This document shows positions 56,524 to 64,000 of a stretch of DNA of 64,000 nt, piece after piece. The DNA is taken from positions 29,674,669 through 29,738,668 of the forward strand of contig OX352762.1 of the NCBI GenBank assembly GCA_947095585.1, written 5' to 3'. Each line of letters opens with the position of its first letter. Within the stretch, counting starts at the first letter, position 1. A program made the position numbers and the translations under genes. The notes under the pieces were generated by a model. That model was given only the letters and a program-made list of their open reading frames with translations, searched no databases and was not told where the DNA came from. Source of the stretch: Nephrocerus scutellatus (lineage: Eukaryota > Arthropoda > Insecta > Diptera > Pipunculidae).

Positions 56524-58069
56524 CCGAATTCGCACCTCAACTCCCAGTAAAGACGAGATCGCTACCGCGATTAACGCACTAAAGAACAACAAGTCGGTAG
56601 GACTAGATGGTATACCCGCAGAGCTTCTGCGTGCAGCTCCAACGACATCAGCATAGCTTTTATACCCTCTTGTAGAGAGAGCTTGGGAGGTAGAAAGTTT
56701 CCCCGAAGAGTGGAAGAAGGGATTGATTGTCAAGCTCCCTAAAAAAGGTAGTCTTATGGAGTGCGAAAACTGGAGAGGCATTTGCGTTCTCCCTGCAGTT
56801 GCAAAAGTAATAGCCAAAGTAGTACTTGAACGTATTAAGGAACATCTGGAAGATACACTCGATGCCGAACAAGCAGGTTTCCGCACTGGATCCTCCTGTG
56901 TAGACCACATAAACACCCTGCGGATCATTATTGAACAGTGCGTTGAATTCCGGTCACCACTGCACCTGCTGTTCATCGATTTTGAGAAGGCGTTTGACAG
57001 TGTCAACAGACAGTTTATCTGGCTCGCCTTGCGCAGGAGAGGTATACCCGATAAACTAATAGCTATTATTAAAGCAACCTATGATGGCTCTAAATGTCAT
57101 GTGCTGCATAGAGGAAAGCTGTCAGAGGAATTCGAGATCCTAAGTGGGGTACGACAAGGTTGCATTCTATCGCCGATACTTTTTTTGTTGGTGATTAGCG
57201 ATGTACTTCGCGCAGCTTTATCTACTGGAAACGGAGGAATTCGTTGGACTCTCACATCTCAACTCAAACATCTGGATTACGCTGACGACGTTTGTTTACT
57301 CTCACATAGAATTATGGAGCTGCACCAAATGACAACAAATGTGGAGAGGGAGGCAAATGTTGCGGGTTTGAAGATTAATACTGCCAAAACCAAAATCATC
57401 AACCTCGGCACTAACTCAGTTACTCATGTTAACATTGCTGGACAGCCGGTAGAGAGAGTAGAGAGTTTCCAATATCTTGGGAGTATTGTCTTGACCGAAG
57501 GTGGAACCGAACAGGACATTGCCAACCGAATCGGCAAAGCAAAATCGGTGTTTGGAATGATGTCCATGATATGGCGAAGCAATGCGATCAGCTTAAACAC
57601 CAAGCTGCGACTGTTCCGCTCAAATGTTGAATCTGTGCTGTTGTATGGGTGCAGCACTTGGAAGGTGACCGCTACTATCACAAAAAGATTACAAACATTT
57701 GTAAATAGGTGCCTACGGAACATCTTAATTGTTTTCTGGCCTAACCGTATCTCTAACGAACATCTTTACCAGAGAACGGGTCAGGAACCAATAGGCACAA
57801 CCATCCAACGACGGAAGTGGCAGTGGATTGGTCATACACTCCGAAAAGGCGACAGTTCCATAGCAAACTACGCAATGCAATGGAACCCGTTATCTCAGGA
57901 TGGTAGAAGAACGGGTCGTCCGAGAAATACATGGCGCAGAACAGTTGAGGAGGAGGCACGGCAATTGGGGAAGAGTTGGAGAGAGCTGAAGCTCATTGCC
58001 AGGAACCGCACGCGATGGCGCGTAGGCGTAGTAGAGGCCTTAGGACCCATAAGGGGATACAGGACATAA
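56524..58069 (+). pseudogene. RTE-like LINE reverse transcriptase, 5'-truncated
   Basis: The frame runs from about 56524 with one stop at 56654-56656, then open to 58069 (448 codons after 56723). RT motifs: NWRGICVLPAVAKVIAK, EQAGFRTGSSCVDHI, LLFIDFEKAFDSVNRQFI, SGVRQGCILSPILFLLV and the catalytic YADD, followed by SFQYLGSIV. The C-terminus has KWQWIGHTLRK and RPRNTWRRTVEEE, typical of RTE-related elements. The endonuclease is missing, so it is 5'-truncated. One nonsense change apart, the RT is well preserved, implying a fairly recent insertion. The clade assignment is moderate. Confidence 0.75.
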
Positions 58070-58137
58070 AGAAGAAAGATAAATCCGGCTCTTCCCTTTT
58101 TCACAGCGGTATTTACGTTTTCATCGTAATACAAGAA

Positions 58138-58478
58138 TGTAATGTAGAGAAACAAATTAACCTCCAGGAAAAGCTCTACGACCAGTTGCGTGCAGCAAAC
58201 ATATCCGAAGCATTGATTCAGATCGGCGAACAGCAAAAAAAAACGCACCGGGCTCTAAACCGTCTAATCGATCACCAAAAGAAGGGAAATACTATTCAGC
58301 AGGAGCTTGTTGAAGAAACGAAAAGGCACAATCAAAGCATGGAACAATATGTTTTTGAGAAGAACCAACTTAAGAGAAGAATCCTTCAAATTGAGTTAAA
58401 TAAAATTGGAGACAGTCTCGATGAATAAATCGTATCCTATAGGATTTCAATTTCAAATTAAACCAAAGGATATCCTGC
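58138..58478 (+). pseudogene. Internally deleted Harbinger fragment
   Basis: 58141-58462 is nearly identical to 60355-60674 of the intact Harbinger (AACAAATTAACCTCCAGGAA through GATTTCAATTTCAAATTAAA). It then jumps to sequence matching 60961-60977 (CCAAAGGATATCCTGCA), so about 287 bp are deleted. It is flanked by ~295-bp direct repeats of the RTE/LINE junction. Confidence 0.75.
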
Positions 58479-58773
58479 AAGGCGACAGTTCCATAGCAAA
58501 CTACGCAATGCAATGGAACCCGTTATCTCAGGATGGTAGAAGAACGGGTCGTCCGAGAAATACATGGCGCAGAACAGTTGAGGAGGAGGCACGGCAATTG
58601 GGGAAGAGTTGGAGAGAGCTGAAGCTCATTGCCAGGAACCGCACGCGATGGCGCGTAGGCGTAGTAGAGGCCTTAGGACCCATAAGGGGATACAGGACAT
58701 AAAGAAGAAAGATAAATCCGGCTCTTCCCTTTTTCACAGCGGTATTTACGTTTTCATCGTAATACAAGAATGT
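58479..58773 (+). repeat. Second copy of the RTE 3' end
   Basis: Positions 58479-58773 repeat 57847-58137 (GGCGACAGTTCCATAGCAAA to CGTAATACAAGAATGT) almost perfectly. The repeat includes the RTE C-terminal codons and about 70 bp of the minus-strand LINE into which the RTE had inserted. Confidence 0.8.
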
Positions 58774-59190
58774 ATCCAAATAAACACCAAAATACCGCAC
58801 GACCGACTTTGTTGGAATTTGAAAGCAATTTGCACCAATTATGTGCAAGTTTTTCCAATTGTTTCGAAGATTGTTATTTCCGCGTATAAGAGGAGAGCGA
58901 TATAGTAAAGCTTCGCATTTTGAACAGCTAATCTTAAGTTTTCGCCGTTTCGCCGAATGCCCGAAATTGGTCAAATTTGATCTGCAAATTTCTTTGAATT
59001 TCTTCGATTCTTGAGGCGTGTATGTATAGCATATGTCTTACACGGCATAAGCGAGGAATGCATCCATATCCTTCAGCACTTCGAAAATAAATATATTAAA
59101 CGGAAGTGGCGCCATTGCTGCGCCATGTTGAAGACCATTAACGATATTGAAAAGCCTAACTGTCGTGTTTTTATTATCTACTCGTATTGT
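58700..59190 (-). pseudogene. Minus-strand LINE relic hosting the RTE insertion
   Basis: Reads on the minus strand as KCEALLYRSPLIRGNN then KSVVRYFGVYLDTFLYYDEN and VNTAVKKGRAGF, the region after the RT palm in jockey/I-like LINEs. It is interrupted by frame changes and by the RTE. Confidence 0.6.
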
Positions 59191-59228
59191 CTATACCACA
59201 AATTTATTTTCGTGTATAATATATATAT

Positions 59229-59498
59229 GGGCGCCGTGGCTCAGTGGAAATGCGCGTGGCTACTGAGCAGGAGGTTCGAATCCCAGTAACTAACACCAAC
59301 AATTATTTTTCCTCTTGTGACTGAGTGGCAAACGTTCCGAGAGTAGTAACTTGTTACGGAAAGCTTCTCAATTCACCGTTCGGATCCGGCGTTAAATTGT
59401 GTCCCTTCCATTTGTGTCCAAAAATATGCATGCGCAACACAAATGGTCGCGAGAAGCTAGGCCTTGGACCGCAATGGTCTGTCTCGCCGAATATTTTT
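59229..59498 (+). repeat. tRNA-derived SINE with A and B boxes
   Basis: The head has a perfect polymerase III A box (TGGCTCAGTGG, 59237-59247) and B box (GGTTCGAATCC, 59272-59282) about 34 bp apart, inside a tRNA-like 5' region starting GGGCGCCGTGG. It lacks the pairing needed for a functional tRNA. The body 59390-59495 matches window positions 1-120. The 3' end is lost or displaced where the Harbinger TIR begins at 59499. Confidence 0.75.
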
Positions 59499-59729
59499 CA
59501 CGTCGATTATTGAATCCGACGGATGGGCTGCGGAGGGAATCTAGTTCTTTTTTGAGTTGTTTGCCATTATTGAAAACGTCGGTAAGCAGGTGAATGAATG
59601 TCGGTAAAATATTGCCATTATTGTAAACGCACCCCATCCGCACTCCTTATAAACTTTGACATTTCAGATCCGCTGTAAAATCGTCGCGGTTTACTATTTT
59701 TTTTTCTATTGATGTGACTAGCATTTATA

Positions 59730-60638
59730 ATGAGCAGTAAAAAGTATGTTCAAATCTTAAATAAAATTAAAAAAAAAACCTAATTTCGAAAATTTCCAGA
59801 AAGCAAACAACGAACCGGCAGCAGTTCACGGCTATGGTTGATGTTATGAAGGAAGAGCCTGATATTGCCAAAGGATTTTCGAAGAAAGCTCCCGAAGTTG
59901 TCACTTTGTTTTGGGACAAATTCAAAACCCAATTAAATTCCTTGGGACCTCCATTCAAAGAAGTTTCGGAATGGAAAAAGGTTAATTCAAAGCAAATATT
60001 AATGTTGGCTAACCTAAATAACTTTTCAGGTTTGGTCCGACTACAAATCGGCTTTAAGAAAGAAGCTGGCACATGAAAAACAGGAGAAAAAAGCAACAGG
60101 GGGTGGACCAAATCTAGAAATCTTCTTCACGCCCCTGGATGAAGAAGTAATACAACTTGTTTGCTTAAGGGACTGTGTCAAAGGGGTGCCTAGTGCAAGC
60201 AGCTTTGGTGTTCCAGTCAAGCGGAAACTTAACAGCAGTGAAAATTTAGATGAAGTAAATGTACCGGAAAGCGAAAACGATCAAAATATCAACAATATTG
60301 TGACATCCGGAAAATGTGACGAAACAAAACGAATACCGAAACCAATCATGCTTTTGGAGAAACAAATTAACCTCCAGGAAAAGCTCTACGACCAGTTGCG
60401 TGCAGCAAACATATCCGAAGCATTGATTCAGATCGGCGAACAGCAAAAAAAAACGCACCGGGCTCTAAACCGTCTAATCGATCACCAAAAGAAGGGAAAT
60501 ACTATTCAGCAGGAGCTTGTTGAAGAAACGAAAAGGCACAATCAAAGCATGGAACAATATGTTTTTGAGAAGAACCAACTTAAGAGAAGAATCCTTCAAA
60601 TTGAGTTAAATAAAATTGGAGACAGTCTCGATGAATAA
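59730..60638 (+). CDS. Harbinger Myb/SANT-like DNA-binding protein
   Basis: Exons 59730-59743, 59800-59980 and 60030-60638; GT-AG introns, total 267 residues. The N-terminal ~85 residues form a trihelix/SANT-like fold pattern with spaced tryptophans (KKQTTNRQQF, VTLFWDKFKTQLNS, EWKKVWSDYKSALRKKLAHE). The C-terminus (about 180-265) is a long Gln/Lys/Glu-rich helix, likely coiled coil (EKQINLQEKLYDQLRAANIS, then QYVFEKNQLKRRILQIEL). In this superfamily the Myb-like partner binds transposon ends and carries the transposase into the nucleus. The stop lies 38 bp from the 3' end of the opposing transposase gene. Confidence 0.85.
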
Positions 60639-60676
60639 ATCGTATCCTATAGGATTTCAATTTCAAATTAAACCAT

Positions 60677-61772
60677 TTAAAGTTCAATGCAAACTTTTTC
60701 AAAAGCAAACGAAACCTTTTCCAAAACAAATGAAACTTTTTGCAATCGAATATTGTGCAGGGCAGCACTCACGTTAACAATTTGTACGGCTTTTTTGGGA
60801 GTATAGTGAAGTTGTCGAGCCCCAAGGCAGCAACGGCACCAATTTTTCCAAAGCCCAATACTTCGCTCAACGACGTTTCGCCCTGCGCTGTGGTATTTGT
60901 TGTACCTACTCTGAGGTGTGTTGGGATCTGGATTTCTAAAGAGCGTCAGTAGCCATGGGGCCAAAGGATATCCTGCATCACCTGTTTGGAAAAAAGTATT
61001 TTTAGTGTAATAGTAGTGTGTACATAAGTAATTATTTTACCTAATATTCTTGTACTTCTGTCTCCACTATCATACAAACATTTGAAGTAAGAATATGCAT
61101 CACTGTTTTTCCAGATGAACGAGTCGTGGCAAGAACCAGGATACTTTGCGTCGACACACCTAATCCGCTGCAAATGATCACATATCTTAAATTAAATTAA
61201 TTAAACACAATAAAACGCAAGATAAATAACTCCCTAACTATCATAACATTTAGGCTATAGAATCCCTTGCGACTGTAAAACAAATGTGCATTTTCTCCAG
61301 CAGGCTTGGCAATTTTGATATGCGTGCCATCCACGCACAAGGTTATGCCCGGGATTCTTGATTTTTCGTAGAAAACCAGTTTTGCATCTCTTTTTTGCTC
61401 CTCCGACATAGTAAGATTAATCCATTTTGTACATAAGTGCTTTTCCAAAATATCCAGCACCTCTGTAAGGACAACACTGACTGTGGGCTGTGCCATTCCA
61501 ATATTGAAGTCTTGTCCGGTGCCTGTTTGGTAACCACCCTCAGCCAAAAATCTTAGAAATAATGCCAGTTTGAATTTTGGAGAAAGTGATGAAGATCGTG
61601 CTACTGGTGGCATTTGGCTACTTAAAACACCTAGCACATATTGGAACGCTTCTTTATTTAACCTGAATTGTTTCACAAATCTAAAGAAAAAAATATAAAT
61701 CGTTAACATTTTAACTAATGTTTGGGGTTTAACTCACTGAGACTCCGGCAGAAGAAAAATGTCGTTTGCCAT
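60677..61772 (-). CDS. Harbinger DDE transposase
   Basis: Exons on the minus strand: 61772-61738, 61680-61239, 61185-61041, 60981-60677; introns GT-AG; 308 residues. Family motifs: helix-rich N-terminus with FRFLAEGGYQTGTGQDF and MAQPTVS (about 54-79), first catalytic Asp in CVDGTHIKIAKP (D129), then NVMIICDHLQRIRCVDA (D171) and PGSCHDSFIW, GDAGYPL (D209), and Glu in NVVERSIGLWK (E246). Choosing the acceptor AAG at 61186 restores CDHLQ, conserved in HARBI1-type proteins. The N-terminus starts MANDIFLLPES and may be a little shorter than in relatives. No lesion found. Confidence 0.85.
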
Positions 61773-62065
61773 AGTTCTAACTCTCCGTCGTGTTTCCCTG
61801 GAATCACTTTCATATTCAAAAGGTACAATAAAAAATCCGACACTATCCATGTAACAAAATTTTTTTATGTTACAAATAATAAAATACAAAATTTCAATTA
61901 TTTCTGTTTGACAATAGAATCAGCTGATTTTGATAATGTAGACTGCGGATGGATAATACAGTGTATCCGTCGGATTCTATAATAGTTTCAAGCTCATAAA
62001 GTGACACACTGCGGATCGGATGGATTCCCTCCGCAGTCCATCCGTCGGATTCAATAATCGACGTG

Positions 62066-62351
62066 ATTATTTAAAGCAAAGTTCTACGAAAAATTTGGCT
62101 TTCCGGGTGTAAAAGAAAGAGTTTTGTTTTTTTGGCCAGCTAAAGCGGGTATTATTATTAATGCATGTATAGTGCTACACAACGTATTGATCAAAGGCAG
62201 AATTTCTTTAACAGAGGCTATGGAAGTAGAACATGATAATGAAGTTAATTTAGAGGACAATGACATACACTCCACATCGAATCAAATACTACAACAGGGG
62301 AGACCGAATCGGAGCAGAATACTTCAGAAGGCTTTTGCACGTGCATATTAA
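62066..62351 (+). pseudogene. Second Harbinger: deleted transposase fragment
   Basis: Plus strand reads FYEKFGFPGV, then jumps to KERVLFFWPAKAGIIINACI and VLHNVLIKG, ending RILQKAFARAY at a stop. In intact transposases KFGFPGV precedes the first catalytic Asp and INACIVLHN is near the C-terminus, so the whole catalytic core is deleted. It is a different Harbinger lineage from 59499-62065, which lies directly beside it. Confidence 0.7.
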
Positions 62352-62479
62352 AATTGGTTCTATTTTATTTTTTAAAACATTTTAATAATTCTTTCAGGTT
62401 TTCATTTATTTAATTTTATGTTTTGTTACTTTCTTTCATGAGTTTTATTTTTTTTCCTTTGATATTCCTTTTTTTCAAT

Positions 62480-62940
62480 CAAGAAATTTATTTTATTCTC
62501 CTCATACCACTTGTAGGATGCCATGTCGTGCTCGGTCGATGAACATAAATTTGGTTCCGACCGCTGGCTCTTCTGGAAGTAGATTGATTATCCGCCTCTG
62601 GAGTTTTCGGAGTTTGTGGGGCTTCATTAATATTGTTAGGTATCTACGTTTACCTAAAAACAAATAAATATAGTAGGGACCGCAAATATTTATAGATATT
62701 GCCTAACTTACTGCAATTTCTCCAAACCCCATCTCTGTCACCGTGTTTGACACTCCATTTACTGCCTCTGGTGTTATAATGTTAATCACCCGTCTGTCCA
62801 AATCCGACAAATCCTTCTCGGGAACGGGCCGCCCATTAAAACCAATTCTATCTTTATGTGTGTTGTCCCTGCATAGATCCCTGTCTGCTGTTGTGAATCT
62901 GGCAATGGCATTTTATTTAAACCATTAAATGAATATATAA
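62480..62940 (-). pseudogene. Second Harbinger: Myb-like partner remnant
   Basis: Minus strand has two exon-like pieces. 62925-62715 reads ARFTTADRDLCRDNTHKDRI and PEAVNGVSNTVTEMGFGEIA, followed by a GTAAGT donor. After an acceptor-like TTTTTAG at about 62654, 62640-62480 reads NINEAPQTPKTPEADN and a basic Glu/Lys-rich tail (EKKEYQRKKNKTHERK in a shifted frame). Convergent with the transposase fragment, as expected for Harbinger. Assignment rests on layout and composition more than on motifs. Confidence 0.45.
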
Positions 62941-62945
62941 TGAAC

Positions 62946-63240
62946 TAGCTGTTCCCGGGCGCTTTGCTACCCGCCCACTGACGCCACGCCCACTTACACC
63001 CGCGTTTCCCGGCTGCCCCATCCACTGACCCCGCCCGCTGACCTCCCGCCCACTGAACTCACACCCATTGACCTCATACACACTGATCCACCGCCCACTG
63101 ACCTCACAACCACTGACCACCCACCCATTGACCTCATACACACTGACCCACCACCTACTGAACTCACACCCACTGACGCCACGCCCACTTACACCCGCGT
63201 TCCCCGGCTGCCCCATCCCATTGACCCCCGCCCACTTCAA
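62946..63240 (+). repeat. ACTAGCTG-type repeat with CCCACTGACCTC minisatellite
   Basis: Head AACTAGCTGTTCCCGGGCGC then about 15-30-bp units on the theme CCCACTGACCTC/CACACCCATTGACCTC to 63240. A 47-bp block CTGACGCCACGCCCACTTAC... occurs at about 62978 and again at about 63172, so higher-order duplication is present. Long open frames here are repeat artefacts. A tail with TTTTTATATATATAGAT (63513-63532) resembles the 3' end of the same repeat class. Confidence 0.6.
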
Positions 63241-64000
63241 CCCCCATAACTAACCAACTCACCAATCCAGAAAACTATAGAATCGACACTTATACAGGCA
63301 AAAAATGTACACTTGTTCGAATATTCTTTATATGAAGATAAATACAGGGAAAACTACATTTTTCACCCCAGCGCCACCTATCGGATCCAAATTTGTCAAC
63401 GACTTTTTTTTTATTTAAATATTATATGGTGTAAATTTGAGCCAAATCGTTCCATAAATATGAATTTTTTTTTATTTATTTATTTATTATTATCTTCCGA
63501 GAAACGAACAGCAATTGATTTTTATATATATAGATATGTGTATTTATTCTTACTTGTCGTTCGCCAAATCCGGATTTAGCTTAAAAGATTCAATCAAAAA
63601 TATTTTTTGATTATCGAAAGGTTTTACTCCCCGTTTTTTGGCATCTTTTCCAATTCCATATCTATATCAAATTATATTTAACAACCGGATATTTCAGTGT
63701 TGTTTCAACGATTAAAAATATTTTTTAATATAACAAAAAAATTAAAAAATTTAATTACAAAAAACACATGACATACTCTTACTCTACTTAATTTATAATT
63801 ATTTTATGAAACAGTTAATTATTTTCAAAAAACATAAATAAGCACATAAAAATTCAGGGTAGACATATTAAAATCCAATATTTTTTTAATTTACAATATT
63901 TTATCTGATGTAATTTTAAATAATATTTATATAATTAGATTGTAATCTGTTACTATCTACTTTATAATTAACGGGATTCTTTGGACACGTACGAAATCAT
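63241..64000. other. AT-rich end of the window, no gene seen
   Basis: Very AT-rich with A/T homopolymers; apart from the probable repeat tail up to 63532 nothing is recognised. Confidence 0.45.

Larger units (their letters stand above)
59499..62065. mobile_element. Apparently intact PIF/Harbinger transposon (2567 bp)
   Basis: TIRs 59499-59541 and 62023-62065 are 43-bp inverted repeats (start CACGTCGATTATTGAATCCG) with one mismatch. Inside are two convergent genes with complete open frames: a Myb/SANT-like protein on the plus strand and a DDE transposase on the minus strand, the standard autonomous layout. Partial subterminal copies of the TIR motif (ATCCGTCGGATTC at about 61964-61976) lie near the right end. 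The expected 3-bp target duplication is not evident (TTT and ATT flank). It sits between a SINE body and a second Harbinger remnant. Confidence 0.85.

Noticed and set aside
59229..59290. A functional tRNA gene
   Set aside because: A and B boxes are perfect, but acceptor and anticodon stems do not pair well and the sequence continues into a SINE body that recurs elsewhere.
62917..63253. Gly/Ser/Val-rich or Thr/Pro/Leu-rich open frames of 60-107 codons
   Set aside because: They are both strands of the CCCACTGACCTC minisatellite; periodic low-complexity translation without start context.

Overview
The window is a piece of an insect nuclear genome, most likely a higher (brachyceran) fly. It is AT-rich, carries host genes with short introns (about 50-170 bp), and is dominated by transposable elements of fly type. 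Four host genes can be read with exon-level confidence: a mitochondrial Era-type GTPase (ERAL1, 14841-16182, +), the unfolded-protein-response factor Xbp1 (39343-40806, -), the tubulin-folding cofactor TBCE (49662-51657, +) and a tiny respiratory complex III subunit of the UQCR11/6.4 kDa type (54688-55019, +). They share no pathway and sit as islands in repeat sequence. Species and chromosome cannot be decided from the sequence.

Layout. 1-9 kb: a SINE tail, arrays of a ~120-bp repeat belonging to a foldback-like DNA element with 38-bp terminal inverted repeats, LINE relics, a 0.7-kb element with perfect 32-bp TIRs, and a ~165-bp satellite split by a jockey-like LINE. 9-14 kb: a bed of MITEs. 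14.8-16.2 kb: ERAL1. 16.5-31.4 kb: foldback arms, then a three-copy tandem array (unit 4.4-4.65 kb) in which one 4654-bp period looks exactly duplicated. 31.4-38.5 kb: the env remnant and 3' end of an errantivirus-like retroelement, split by a Ty3/gypsy element of CsRn1 type (31922-37291). 39.3-40.8 kb: Xbp1. 41.5-49.3 kb: foldback and inverted-repeat elements. 49.7-51.7 kb: TBCE. 52.9-55 kb: MITEs and the UQCR11 gene. 55.3-64 kb: nested LINEs, an RTE-like RT, a tRNA-derived SINE, an apparently intact two-gene PIF/Harbinger transposon (59499-62065) and a second, decayed Harbinger.

Most notable points: Xbp1 carries two CNG|CNGN stem-loops that define an IRE1 intron of only 20 nt, whose removal opens the long transactivation frame; the Harbinger element has both genes open and 43-bp TIRs with one mismatch; the ~120-bp-repeat foldback family is scattered over half the window; and the exact 4.65-kb tandem duplication is either very recent or an assembly artefact. 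All element names are by recognised protein motifs or by end structure; no database search was possible.
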